From Mugil cephalus (Eukaryota; Chordata; Actinopteri; Mugiliformes; Mugilidae): a DNA stretch of 64,000 nt. A program made the position numbers and the translations under genes. The stretch covers positions 6,171,506 to 6,235,505 of the forward strand of contig NC_061770.1 in the NCBI RefSeq assembly GCF_022458985.1. The letters are read 5' to 3'. Shown one piece after another: positions 53,615-64,000 of the stretch (position 1 is the first letter of the stretch; every line of letters begins with the position of its first letter). The notes beneath the pieces are model-generated. The model did not search any database. It was not told the DNA's origin and was given only the letters and a program-made list of their open reading frames with translations.

Positions 53615-54465
53615 AGCTGTAGTAAGTTTCTCTCTAAGTGGTTTGTTTTTTGCACTGAGGAATCAATTCTCAACTCAGCTGCTAAATTATAAATGAAAAA
53701 CTAATTAAACACAGCCCTTTAAACTGTGCCGTGATCTATTGAGCCTTTTTGAATTACTGTGCTCTGAAAACTGCTCATGCAGCTTTTCCCTTAAAGCCCC
53801 ACTGACCCTTCGTTTTTATGGCTGATACTGGAATTTGACAGTTAAAGCTGCTCTAGACTCCATCAGTTACAGTGTGAAATGTGAATATTACAGCGTTTGA
53901 GGATTTATTATCACATAGTTTTGCTTGTACTGTTACTGTTGTTGTCACTGCCATTTTCTGGTGGAGTAGAGAGCTGTTTTTCCAAAATAAAGCCACTAAA
54001 AACTACTTGGCCAGGACCGGATGACAGACAGATACCGTTAAGTAATTGGTAATCACAGAGAAGCCAAAGTGACTGATTCATTCCTCCAGGTCCAGATCCA
54101 GGAAGTGTGCTGCTAGGCCCTGAGTAATTCAGAGATTCAGCTACAACCCCGGGATAGACCAGAGAGGGCGCGCCGCACTTGGTTTATGATGTGGCTTTGT
54201 TCCATTTTGCTGACTTATAGATTCTGACAACTAACTAGCCTTATATTGTTGTGCAACTAGCTTTATTGAGTTCCTGTACCTTTTTTTTCTTTCTTTTTTT
54301 TCTCAAGCCATCAGTATAAAACCAAACGAAACTCTAAATGAATGTTAATGTTTCCTCATATGTGCTGTATATAACATCTGTCGACATACTGACCATGTCA
54401 GCTACGTTGTGATTAATGTATAAACCAGGCTGTGTTCACAATTTTTTATGCTGCCCCCAAGTGCC

Positions 54466-54496
<31 letters not shown>

Positions 54497-57400
54497 GCCA
54501 AAGCCAAAGTATTATTAGCCATTTTAAATTATTTAACTAAAAACACTGAAGTCTCTTTTTTTTATTTTTTTTTGCAGTGGAAACTGTGTTGAGCGTGCAG
54601 CGATTCATGTGCCTGATAGGAAGGAACTTGGTATCTAAAAATAGTTGTTGCACAACTTATCAGAATGTGATGCCTTTCACAAAACAGCGACAGAATTTCA
54701 AAATGATTATGAAGTTCTAGCCAGTGTCAGTCGACACACCTGCAATCGCTCACTTTCACCTTCCTAAATTGTACTGATCAACAAACCGCACCAAGTAACA
54801 TTATCTTCTTGTCTCTCAAAACATTTTTATCTGTATCTCACTCTGAAAACATTTCAATCTAATGTCAGTATTAAAGAATTTCACCAACTTACCGGGCCAC
54901 ATCAAGGATAGTCTGCACCCTGATGGCTCCATCGAGGTGCACATGTAGCTCAACCTGTGGATGAGAAGGACGAGAAATAATCAAGTTAAACAAAAGCAGG
55001 TCTTTTCATGGAGATGAATACATCTTAGTCTGATTGGAGGAAAAAAAGGACTCTGGAGCAGCAAGAGAGAGCAGTGCTGGTGGTGCAGTTCAATGTTTTG
55101 GTTGCAGCCCATTATGAATGCAGCGCGCATGACTGGGCAACAAATACTGAAACGGCTAGGGGTGCTAGTGAGGGGTCACAGAAGAAGTAGAAGAAGAAGT
55201 CGTCACAGTGAGGTTCAAATTAACATGTACGAGGGATGTTTAATTGTGTTCTCTGGCTGGGAGAGCTGATGAAGAAGAAAATGGGAACGGTTTTGGAAAT
55301 CTGCTCTCAGTTAAATCCTCTAACATGTGTTAAATCAATCAGTCGAGAGATGAGACGAGTTTCCACAACAGCATCTTCTGATGTCTCGGTTGGTTGTACT
55401 TTTACCAATCATTTTGCTGTCTGAAGAGTATCAGATTCCTTTTTTTATTTTCCCATGTGTTCACTGGTTTGAAGTGGGTAAACTCCATGTTCCAAAAAGC
55501 ATTTAGGAATGTTTTAATCCAAACTCAAAGGCTTGTTTTTTTGCTTATTAAGAAACCGAAAGGCCTAATGTCACCGACATCTGTTGAAGGATGGATCTGG
55601 AAGATCTGTGGGATGTTTTTATAATAATCAAGTCAGTGAAGTTGAGCATCTGTTCCTTGTGAAAAGTTTTGTTTGTGTGCTTTCATTAAGTTAAAGCCTC
55701 AGCAGTGAGTAATGTTGAACACAGCTCCACCCTCCACATTATAGGACCAAATGTTCTCAGGTGTGTTTGTTTTCAATAATTGGTGCATTGTGACAATATG
55801 AAATAGTCAGCAACTATTTAAACTGCTGAGCTCTTCTCAATGTTACCTGACAGGCCTGATACATGAGGAAGTGGAGCATCAGATAGAGAACAGCTAGTTC
55901 TCCAATCTTTAACTTCAGGAAACCCTTTTAGTACACACGGCAGTTCCACTGTGGCAAATTACTTAACTCTAATTAGACGTATGCAGGATATCGTCAAAGA
56001 CTCCCTCATTGTTTTGCTGTTACGGCATTTGGTGAACACAAATGTAAAGTTTAAGTGAATAAAACTGTCTGGGCTTAAAGTACGTCTGATTTGAAGCAAC
56101 ATTTGACCTTCTGTCAGTACACGACCCTTTTATACTGTTAATATGATCCTGCTGTACCAGACTGTAACTCTAAACCAGAGCAGACTCTCACAGACGGTCT
56201 GATCGGCCTCAGCGAAACCCTTCACTGCTTTCTGCAATTTTAAAGACAAAGCAAATAATCAAACAATTGTCCTATCAGGAAATAGCAGTCTGACTGACCG
56301 GCAATAAAGATAATAATAAACACTCCACTCCGTTTTAGCTCCTTGTCTGCGTCTTAAATAGTATGATAGTCAACAAGACAAACAAACGGATAAAACAGAA
56401 TGAGACTTAATGAACAGTTTTCACTTTTCTATTTAATCAGAGAGATTAAAATAACTCTTACAAGTAGTTTCAGTCATGTACTAGAGTGCCACTGCAGGAC
56501 AAGAACAGAAACAATCTTGATCAGTCTTGCAGGACTCACTTGACTGAATATGTTTTGCACTGTTGCTCAGACTGGGTAAATAGCTAAATGAATGACTGGT
56601 GAAAATAGCTGTTTTATTTATGTACGTATTTGTCTTTTAATACTATAAATTTTTGTCATATTTTATAAATTACTTTTCAAACAAGAAAGTGTTTAATCAT
56701 TTCTTGAGCATTTATGGGTGTTCTCACACAGATCTCTGTTTTTGTCTGCTTCTACTTTTCTGTTGTTTCACAGACTCTGATCCCTCGTTCCATTTTATTC
56801 TGTTTTGTACGCCACTCCCTGTACTGATGCTGGGTCAACTTAAATTTGTCCTGCAGGACCTCAACGTTATCTTATCTTATAGTAATAACTCTACTATACT
56901 GTGATGCACAGTCAGCATGTAGCACACAATGACCCTATCCTCTATACAGCGGCACATTAATATGTAATGAGGTTATCTCTGTGAGCAGCCTGCCTCCCTT
57001 AACTTGGACCACCCCACATCAATGCCCTCTCACGCTGTGTGGCAACTGAGCCCCCACATCTCTTCCTCTGAGCTGCATGTGGGTTTTACTTCTGTCACTG
57101 AGCCAGTCACTTCCTGTCTTATCTTCAAGTATCAGTTTGTGTGCAAACCAGGTACAGGTTCAGTCAGGACCTTTAAAGGGCATGCGTGAGTGTACATTTC
57201 CTTCCGTCGTGACAAATGCACCTGGCAAAATACGTAATAAATGTAAAAGTGTTTTACGTGTTAGAAATTATAATAAAAATGAATACAATAAAAAGTGCTG
57301 TGTTTAGTCACAAGATGGGGTGCCTTTTACTGCACAATTAGGCGATAATTCCGAATTACACTGATTACAAAACAAGCAGAGTCCAAGTTTAGAGATCACG

Positions 57401-57855
57401 CTCGTACTGTTTTCCTTTATTAGTGTAAAATACATACATATTAAAAGGTTTTACTAAGAAAACACCCACAAAGACGTCGTTCAATTCGCAAAATTGTGCA
57501 TCTTGATGCTTTAAAGCAGTCACATGTCAAACTGCCAACAACGCACGAATGTTCTTCCTTGTTTGTGCACTAACAACAAGCATGTGACAAAAATGAAACA
57601 CATTTCTTAGGTTTAATTTTAAATCATTCCTGTGACTGTCTTTGTCGCGTGGGATCTTACAGTGTTGAGTGTTCAAGCAATCGAGTCGTGCGTAAAAAAC
57701 AGAAAAACAAAACAAAACAAAAAAACAGAAAAGTGCGCCCGTCAATTATTTACCGCCTTTCCGTTTAAATGATTAAAGCTCCCACTACAGTGTACCAGCC
57801 GATCACGTACCTTTGGCTTGTTGAATACCACTTGTTCAGAGGAGTGATCGGCCAT
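43661..57855 (-). CDS. ada: Adenosine deaminase
   Basis: Eleven coding exons on the minus strand: 57855-57811, 54954-54893, 53534-53412, 51426-51283, 51192-51077, 49452-49328, 47736-47665, 47160-47059, 46732-46665, 44925-44796, 43765-43661. All are GT/AG and in phase, giving 363 aa, the same as human. Exon sizes 62, 123, 144, 116, 72, 102 and 130 equal those I recall for human ADA; exon 6 is one codon shorter and exon 9 one longer. The enzyme deaminates adenosine and deoxyadenosine in purine salvage, with a zinc ion in a TIM barrel. Zinc and catalytic residues are present: H19 and H21 (ELHVHLDG), H217 and E220 (HAGE), H241 (IGHGY), D299 and D300 (NTDDP). Human ICPWSSYLTG is [10 protein letters not shown] here. 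The start ATG at 57855 has a strong context (A at -3, G at +4). Intron 9 houses a Tc1-type transposon. Confidence 0.97.
43848..43935. repeat. Fossil teleost repeat in ada intron 10
   Basis: 'attttgggaacttattca..ttgacgtttagtctttgctgtgaatgaggagactgaccacactcttgtgtct' follows the pattern of a common teleost repeat ('attttgggaaatatgcttatt...gagaagattgataccactctcatgtct'). A probable second relic lies near 1519-1660 in the opposite arrangement. Confidence 0.5.
44200..44260 (-). repeat. Fossil interspersed repeat, inverse of the 14.2-kb family
   Basis: 'cactcatccaagtggcgtcttcagttctaaatgactg' is a known partner module of the repeat found at 14195-14310, here in ada intron 10. Short and diverged. Confidence 0.4.
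44958..46584 (+). mobile_element. Tc1-like DNA transposon, near-intact, IR/DR type
   Basis: 1627 bp starting CAGGTGCTGGCCAGTA and ending with its complement, flanked by TA duplications (44956-44957 and 46585-46586). Imperfect inverted repeats of about 210 bp run 44958-45169 and 46375-46584; the outer 75 bp differ at only about six positions. Each arm carries two copies of AAATTAGAATAT: 44973-44984 and 45147-45158 on the left, complements at 46558-46569 and 46384-46395 on the right. Both pairs are exactly 174 bp apart, which is the IR/DR transposase-binding arrangement. The internal transposase frame is open. Inserted in ada intron 9, antisense to ada. Confidence 0.95.
45275..46354 (+). CDS. 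Tc1/mariner-family transposase (DD34E)
   Basis: Uninterrupted 359-codon frame from a true ATG. The N-terminal paired-like DNA-binding region contains two helix-turn-helix stretches (about 5-110; [14 protein letters not shown] near 33-46) and a basic GRKKCGRKK segment. Catalytic triad: first D in VMFSDESKF, second D in [11 protein letters not shown], and E in [12 protein letters not shown] with exactly 34 residues between the second D and E. The protein cuts and pastes its own element at TA sites. It is slightly longer than the usual 340-345 aa owing to a C-terminal tail ending SVGQHF. No frameshift or stop is visible, so activity cannot be excluded. The minus-strand frame 45247-45753 is its shadow. 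Confidence 0.95.
   Translation: MGKTSDLTVVQKTTIDTLYKEGKTQKLIAKEAGCSQSSVSKHINRQAKGRKKCGRKKCTSSRDNRTLQRIVTTNPFKNVGEIHKEWTAAGVSASRTTTKRRMKDMGFSCRIPCVKPLLNKKQRKKRLAWAKVKSPVHGKKDWTAAEWSKVMFSDESKFCISFGNQGPRVWRKSGEAQNPRCMRSSVKFPPSVMVWGAMSSAGVGPLCFLRSKVNAAVYQEVLEHFMLPAADQLYGDADFTFQQDLAPAHSAKTTSTWFKDHGIPVLDWPANSPDLNPIENLWGIVKRKMQCARPNNAEELKTTIRATWALITPEQCHRLIESMPRRINAVIEAKGARLSIECYTCACFSCSFFSVGQHF
47950..49060. repeat. Interspersed-repeat fragments in ada intron 6
   Basis: Around 47957-48000 is 'caggcattctcattttggcaaccttggaccc'. At 48998-49052 is 'ttgagatctatcagtcgatcacagttgacatattgggcacccctgctcta', a phrase I recognise from widespread vertebrate DNA-transposon-derived repeats. They may be the two ends of one roughly 1.1-kb insertion, but internal structure and target duplications are not visible. 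Confidence 0.35.
50470..50700. repeat. Interspersed-repeat fragment in ada intron 5
   Basis: 'caggtgtcttcagtgtttttcagaccaaggaccccaaactgatgggg...gggaccccctacctactatat' is a common teleost repeat phrase. It has no coding potential and is truncated. Confidence 0.45.
52270..52352 (+). repeat. Third copy of the 14.2-kb fossil repeat
   Basis: 'cagatgagtggtgagacgcccagttgcctttgttcagtgccttttagattaccatgacctggatgactgag' is co-linear with the family at 14195-14310. Located in ada intron 3. Confidence 0.55.
53541..53609. repeat. (GA)n microsatellite abutting ada exon 3
   Basis: About 69 bp of GA/GGGA repeats. On the ada strand this is a CT tract ending six bases before the TCTAG acceptor of exon 3 (exon starts 53534). 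It therefore serves as the polypyrimidine tract, and its length may vary between alleles. Confidence 0.95.
54464..54496. repeat. C23 followed by A10 homopolymers
   Basis: Twenty-three C residues then ten A residues in ada intron 2. On the ada strand this is a G23 run capable of G-quadruplex formation. Confidence 0.95.
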
Positions 57856-57935
57856 CGTTGAGAGCCTGCCGGGGAGTCTGCTAGTGTACAGTGAGCTGAG
57901 GACTGGGGAGCCGAAGCCTATCGCAGCTCGCCTGG

Positions 57936-57955
57936 CTATTATATGCATGACTCAG
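57936..57955 (-). promoter_or_regulatory. ada core promoter: TATA-like box and AP-1 motif
   Basis: On the minus strand TGAGTCA (57954-57948, perfect AP-1 motif) is followed directly by TGCATATAATAG, with TATAAT at 57943-57938. A TATA box here would place the transcription start near 57910 and give a 5' UTR of about 55 nt before ATG 57855. The same stretch also contains an in-frame upstream ATG (57948-57946). Confidence 0.45.
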
Positions 57956-59507
57956 GGACACGCCTTTTTTGTTTTACACCCACCGAGTGCCCTCGCTACA
58001 CAGTGGTAGGCTGACAACAATGTGCAGGTCGACAGGCCGCGCGTTTCAGGGTACAACAACACTTGAAACCTACACAAGAGTAGGTGGACGGATTAACGGC
58101 AGCTTTGCGCCCATGTGATGAGAGCTTTACACCCGGCTAATTAATCATGTCAGGTCGGGTTATGAAACAGAGGAAGTTCATGTTAAGTAGTCCAAAAATA
58201 ATAATCACAATGGATGCTGCAAGTGTTGTCACCCCAACAGTGAGAGCATGGAGATTTTAAAGATTTACCTCCAGGTCAGTGTGGCGCCACAGACCTCCCG
58301 AGTCCCCTTAATCCCAATCAATAGAGAGACAGAGAGGTTGGCATCTGCAGCAGATACAAGACAGATACCTCCGTTTTTATGTTTATGTTGTTTGGGATCT
58401 TCTCGAAACATCAATTCTACACTAAACGTTTCTTAATTTGTTATTACTTTTGCTTTTAGGGATTATTTTAACTGGTGTTTCCGAGGTCAGAAGTATTTGT
58501 CACATCTTTGCTTTCAGGGATTTGGATGTAAAGTGTGCATTTGGATTTTGTGCTCTACATGAGCCCCGACACTCTAAGTAACATATCATAACATACAGCT
58601 AGGAATATTTCCTCGCACAAAGCCAAATCTATGTGTCTTGTGAAACATAGACTACTTTAAAAAAAATGCAAATTGGGAAGACAAGGGATAATATTAAAAA
58701 GATAGCATGTAAAATGCCATACATGCAAACCAGAAAAAGGCCTGTTCCAACTTGATAAGGAACCAGGACGGTACAGTCTGTTGGAATTCGAAGACGAGAA
58801 CCAGCTTTGTCAGTTACCTGGGTTAACTGAAGCAGAAAATGAAACAAAGCATTTTATTTGGCTTGTAGATTTTTTAAAGCACCACCAACATATCTGAATA
58901 GTCTATAGACACTTTACAGAACCTAGAGACCCTTGGGAAGCTCATATGAGGGGATTGATGCGCCTGAGCCCGTCCAGGTAGAGGCCAAAGAAAGAGGTCG
59001 GTAGGATAGAAGAGAACAGCAGAACAAGCAAATGAATTCACAGTTCAAGTTCACAGATGAGAAACATGCATCTGCAGCTCAGACTAGCTCCAGACGAGAG
59101 ACACTATCAAAAAAGCAAGGTTTTAAACCTAACCTTAAACGGATAGAAGATGACTGTTAAACACGTGGTATTTAATGACATACAGTATATCTAGTGGTGA
59201 ATTTTTTGTTCTATGCAAACAGCAGTGTGGTCTGTGGGATACAAAACAATTCAGCAACACACAAGGCCCGAGTAGTTTAACATATCTGTATGGTGCTGAA
59301 AATAGAGTCCAGTCAGCTGTTAACAGTTAAAATGGCAAACTTGTGTGCTATGTTTTGAGTCTGCTTGGGCAGCAGATTTCATATTTATTTTCTCCTGAAC
59401 TGATCCTGTCAGCGTCTATGCAATGGTGATGACTCGACTCGACTCTGTTTGCTGACAGAGAAAACAAATAGCACATATCATATCTCTTTTTTTTCTCTGG
59501 TTTCTGC

Positions 59508-59532
59508 TTTTTTTTTTTTTTTTTTTTTTTTT
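59508..59532. repeat. T25 homopolymer
   Basis: Twenty-five T residues, preceded by T8 and T-rich DNA. No identifiable retroposon body adjoins. Confidence 0.9.
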
Positions 59533-61627
59533 GCTTGTCTTTCATGTATCTTAAAGAAACAGTCTCATTTTTTTTTCATATTTTGACACTTCCATTGCAA
59601 AATATCATTTCAACTTTTTCAGCTGAGGTTTTGAATTTCCTGTTTTCAAACAAATTTAACAGACACTGGAATTTGTGCTGCTCATGCCTGGAAAATGAAT
59701 CCCACACTGTTCTGCTTTGTTTTGGCATCAGCAGTTTTCTGGGGAACCACGTCCCCCTGAAGGCACGCATCTCATAAAATGCCTGCGCGGAGGTTGTTTG
59801 TGTGCAATTGCCTTTGCTAGTTGCACCACCCGGTGGTTGTAGAACAGGGCAAGTCTGCAGTGTTTTATCAACAAGGACTTCATTCAGGATACAAACATAT
59901 ACGGAACATCAGTGGAGAGAATTAATCTCTGTCCTTGACTCTGCATTTACTTCCTTTCTCTTTTGTCCTTGGCACCAACAAGCATCTAGTGCATCCTTAT
60001 TCATGCGCAAACAGTCTGGCATTTAATAGAGATAAGGGAGATTGTGTAAGAACTGACCCAGATGAGATGTGCGTGCAGATGACACTTAGACTTTGGTATC
60101 ATATTTTAAGAAATATGAATGAGCTGCTTTCGAAAGATTCCTCGCTTACAACAACAGGAAGTATTTTATTCAGAATATGAAAAACAGCTATAAAACAATA
60201 TTAACAGGTCACGCACACACTCTCTTTTAGAGGCAAATTTGCAGTGTTTAAAAACAGCAATCGGTGCATTTAATTACCGTAAGTAAATAAAAAAGACAAA
60301 CACGTGATAAGACCAATGTCTGGTTTTGATTTTAATGACATAGGCTAGTTTCAGTCATACCAGTTCCAAAATACAGGAACAAATAGAAAGCAGGAAACTA
60401 CAAATCTGTTCGAGTAAATATTGTTGATACTTGTAATTTCAGGTTGCTTTTTACTAAATTAGGAAAAGACAGCTGTAATTAAATGCTGGTGTGGTGACAC
60501 CCTGTATTTGACAACATAAAACATTTTAATCAGTGGGCTTCAGATGCGTTTATATTTAGTTTGTCTTCGCGTGTTGCCAAGCTAATGTGTGTTCTGCTAA
60601 GCTAACGGTGCCATGGCTTTTTATTGAGATTTTGTGTTCTGATGAGCCTGATAGATCATCCAAATAAAAACGCAGACTGATAACACATGCACTTTCATCA
60701 TTATTCTTAATCTGCTGCTCTACCTAGATTTGATCTCATTCTGATATATCTGATATGTCTCAAAGCTGTAATGTGGCAGCAGTGCAGACCAGGCAGCTCT
60801 GTGTACAACTTAGACAGCCATTACTTTAAGGGCTATACCACTGTCATTTTGTCAGCAGGAACCATGAAGGTTTGCTGTTGCCATAAATTAAATATTTTAT
60901 ATTGCAGCTTTAATGGAATAGTACAGCAGATGCATTTCTTTAACAGGTGCTCCTGGAAACTTTAGTTTTCGTCTGAATGAAATGTTGAGCTTTCGACACG
61001 CTGGTAGGCAGACTTTGTTACATTTGGGCAGAGCCAGGGCAGCTGTTATGTGGTTATGCTGAACTAAGACAGCAAATCAGCGTATTTGCTGATGTGACAG
61101 CCTTGTGGTGTTTCATAGCGGCACGTCAGGAACTCATATTCAACATCTGACCACAGTGTTTGGCCCATACACTGCGTGCAATTTGCGAAAATCAAATTTA
61201 ACTGTCAGCCTAGTGAAGTGTGACTTTTCTAAAGCAGCTATGAGCTGTCTTGGCAGGATTGCGGGCCATGGCCAAGTCCGTCCTGTGAGTGGAGGCCATT
61301 AAAAAACATCCTGTGTCAATATCTAGAAAGGTGTTTACGTGCCTCCTGGGGAGAGGACGGAAGCACCTCAGATTTTGTCGCAACATCTCTACTGTGGTGT
61401 CTCATCTGATGGCTGATATTTACCATCAGCACTTATCATAACTCTTTAACTAGAACTGACACCACGGCTCATTCAAAAAAAAAATAATCTTCTGGTCTTC
61501 TTGGATATCTTGGTAGGAGAAAGAACTAAAATTCTTCCAATCCCTACAGTAACAACTCTGATTATTGTAGAGTCATGTAAGTCATGTGAGTTTTAGGTGA
61601 GTTGGGTGTGAGCTTGTATATACTGTA

Positions 61628-61665
61628 CCATGATCTGGATGACTGCCAATCTTCACCATCCAGTG
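61628..61665 (+). repeat. Fragment of the 14.2-kb fossil repeat family
   Basis: 'taccatgatctggatgactgccaatcttcacc' matches the distal module of the copies at 14280 and 52330. Only this end is preserved. Confidence 0.4.
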
Positions 61666-63429
61666 ACTGGCTTCACCTCTCACTTACCTGGAAGTGGGCT
61701 TAGTTTTCTTTTGGTTTATTCCAATGTGGTGAGTAAAATTTTTTTTATTTTGTTTTAATCAGCTTTGTTGATATTTTTCTTTAATGGTTTTAACTCGTTG
61801 CAAGTGTCATGAAGATGCAGAGAACGTGATTATATCTGAGAGCACTCTTGCTGTTGAAACTGTGGAAGCTGTCACGTCTGAATATGACTGCAGAGACCGG
61901 TCTGTAAAATCAGTCTGGAGGTATGTGGGGTCAAGTTCATGCTTTTGGACTGGGGATGAGCTATTCAAAATGTCCAGCAGGTGGCACTGTAACATAACCA
62001 AACAAAGATGAGACGCAGTCTTGTCAGTTCGTTAGGTAATACACTAATAAAAACTAATACCTAGTTTGTGGTGGTGTTAAACACAGTTGAATTCAAAACT
62101 AAAATGTTTCTGTTATTGTGACTAGACCAGTGGCTAAAATGGGACCTAATAACTTCCCTACAGCTTTGCCTTTATTCATCATGTTGTGGAGTGGTTGTTT
62201 TCCTGTCATCCTGCCCAGTGAAACACTTCGTTTCATCCATCCATCAAAGCAGTATCACTCTCTCTGTCCTTTGAACTAGAACGATGCACTGACCTTTCGC
62301 AGGCCTTGTGGCTGCCTGTCATATTACTGCTCTCTGTGTTTGAACACAGGCTGATGAACCTCTGTAATAGCGCAGTCACAACAGCTCTGCCCAACTGAGG
62401 ATGAGGAGGCTGGCGTGCACACATAGACAGCTCATGCCCCCAATGTGGCTACCCATCTACTGATAGTGAATGCACCTTCACGTCTTGTGGTTCTGGTTTG
62501 AATGTCTCAGTGCTTGCTCATGAAGCGTGTATTGTATCTGTATCTTCTCAGTTAGATAAACATCTATGTATTGTAAGCCTCCTTATCTTTCTGCCATTTA
62601 GAGGTACAGCAAGCTAATGTGCCTCTATTTTCTAGGAGCTGAATAGGCAACCAGCACTGACACCACAATTACACCTTCCCGTTACAGACATAACACGTAT
62701 AAACACAGTAAAAAAATGTAAGCAGACACTTGACCCAAACACCGTGAAAATGTATAAAGCGCTCTTTCAGACTGGGAGAGCAGCAAACCATCCTGACTAC
62801 TCCCACACACTGGCAGCTGCAGCTTCATGCCATCACTGGACCATTTCACCTGCAGGTCTGAGAAGAGAGAGCTATAGCATGTCTAACAGTCTTTATCGCA
62901 TCTGTCGTTGGCCTTTTGAAAACTCAGCTCTCTCTACTTGTGATGTAGATATAATCAGAAGTACATTCTGGTTTGCCTTTTTACCATTTAGAACTAGCAC
63001 GATACAATCTCTGAAGGACTTACTGCATTACCGGTTACTGATAGCTGCATCTGTGCCTAAATATTTCCTCTACCTAGCAGTCTCAGCTAAAATTATTGAC
63101 GCCCCCAGGAAGTGGCTGTACTCGTGAATTGGGGCCTTGTTCTGTATTTATTTGTTTTAATGTATTTTTAGTAACTGAAGCTAGAAATGGATGTGTTGTT
63201 GGTCTAGGCGTGTCAACAAATGCAGGAGGATATTTTTACTATGTGCTGCTGCAATCGGTTCTCCACAAACACCTTCTGAACCCAAGGTCAGACAAAAATG
63301 TGACCAGGTTGAAGGCCGAAGAGGCAGCAAAATATAAGCTTGTCGAGTTTATTTCTTTAGCCCACTATAAAAGAAGGATTTATGGAGGACTTAGAATCTA
63401 CAGCCACACTAGCTACTCTGTGAGATGTA

Positions 63430-63800
63430 AGCAGTGATGATTTGCATGCTATCATGGTCACGTGACAATTCAAGGATTTTATTTGTCATTTGCAACCATA
63501 CAGAAGCACGAGTTGGAACAAAATTATGCACCTGGAAGTGTAAATGTCCCGTTGTTGAGAAGAAGCTGACTCCAACAGTACTTTGTGCAGCCTTCACCAC
63601 CTTATGCACTGCTTTCTTCTCTACAGCTGAGCAGCCTGTCACACAGTGATGCAGGAGCACAATACAATCTCCACCACACATCTGTGGAACGAGTTGAGGA
63701 CTGAGCTGCCAAGTCCAGCACATCTCATCCGTCTGAGGAAGTAGAGGCAGTGGTGTGTCTTCCTGACCAGACTGAAAGGGTTATTTCTCCAACTTGTTAC
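63430..63800 (-). mobile_element. Non-LTR retrotransposon (L2/Rex-like) 3' relic
   Basis: On the minus strand the sequence encodes, across frameshifts, pieces of a LINE reverse-transcriptase C terminus: 'YFLRRMRCAGLG' near 63740, then 'CVTGCSAVEKKAVHKVVKAA' near 63600, matching the family pattern FLRRLR...CITVWYGSC...RALQRVVKAAQ. It is followed by the non-coding tail 'atgacaaataaaatccttgaattgtc' near 63485-63460. It is 5' truncated and broken by frameshifts, so it is a dead copy. Confidence 0.6.
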
Positions 63801-64000
63801 TCGGGCGGACACCCACATGCTTGTGTACTGAAGTTAAGCAACTGCACAGTGTGCACAGTTTTCTAGTTTATTTGATTCATTTAGCTGAACTGCAGTGTTT
63901 GTGGTGTTTCTGTCATTTAGCCGGTACTCGCTGATAGAAGGTGGACAAAACAATGTTAGCATTTGGATTTATTTCAAGACATTCATATTGGACTGGGTTG

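Larger units (their letters stand above)
57960..63425. other. DNA upstream of ada, no gene recognised
   Basis: AT-rich apart from a CpG-containing stretch at 57980-58130 next to the ada promoter. It includes a T25 run (59508-59532) and a fossil repeat (61628-61665). None of the open frames resembles a known protein; mammalian neighbours such as CCN5 or KCNK15 are not seen. Confidence 0.45.

Noticed and set aside
63430..63800. Functional gene at the right end
   Set aside because: Similarity is to LINE reverse transcriptase, spread over different frames; a broken retrotransposon.

Overview
This is a nuclear genome segment of a teleost fish. The evidence is intron-containing vertebrate genes with compact introns, an almost intact Tc1-type transposon, several interspersed sequences typical of teleosts, and abundant microsatellites. 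No species can be named from the sequence. Four protein-coding host genes can be assembled exon by exon: hnf4a (+, 5681-10213, 10 coding exons, 454 aa), ttpal (+, 13363-16144, 5 coding exons, 345 aa), pkig (+, 40139-41723, 2 coding exons, 79 aa) and ada (-, 57855-43661, 11 coding exons, 363 aa). As far as I know, the order hnf4a-ttpal-(serinc3)-pkig-ada matches human 20q13.12, but no serinc3 exon is visible here.

Layout. 1-5.3 kb: AT-rich upstream DNA with fossil repeats, two adjacent palindromes and a CTTT microsatellite. 5.3-11.1 kb: hnf4a from its P1-like first exon to the poly(A) signals. 11.1-12.6 kb: short intergenic gap with a 21-bp inverted GGGGTCA palindrome and a perfect 15-bp hairpin. 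12.6-17.6 kb: ttpal with an E-box/CCAAT/ETS promoter, a separate 5' UTR exon and a long 3' UTR. 17.6-40.1 kb: a gene desert, probably mostly the 5' non-coding exons and first intron(s) of pkig; it holds two GC-rich promoter-like patches, microsatellites, LINE and SINE relics, two inverted copies of one MITE-like element, a decayed tRNA-Gly and a homeodomain/forkhead-type motif cluster. 40.1-42.6 kb: pkig coding exons and 3' UTR. 42.7-57.96 kb: ada in the opposite direction, tail-to-tail with pkig. 58-64 kb: upstream of ada, without recognisable genes, ending in a LINE relic.

The most notable single object is the Tc1-like transposon at 44958-46584. It has TA duplications, about 210-bp inverted repeats of IR/DR type and an open 359-codon DD34E transposase. 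It makes up about 94% of ada intron 9 and ends 32 bp before the exon 10 acceptor. Other points for a second look are an in-frame, arginine-rich and acid-free N-terminal extension possible on ada, a uORF overlapping the pkig start codon, a GA microsatellite serving as the polypyrimidine tract of ada exon 3, and loss of the mammalian upstream hnf4a initiation codon. I found no convincing previously undescribed multi-gene system; this is an ordinary host gene neighbourhood carrying transposon-derived material. The genes act in hepatic and endodermal transcription (hnf4a), lipid transfer (ttpal), PKA inhibition (pkig) and purine salvage (ada); they are linked by conserved position rather than by a shared pathway.
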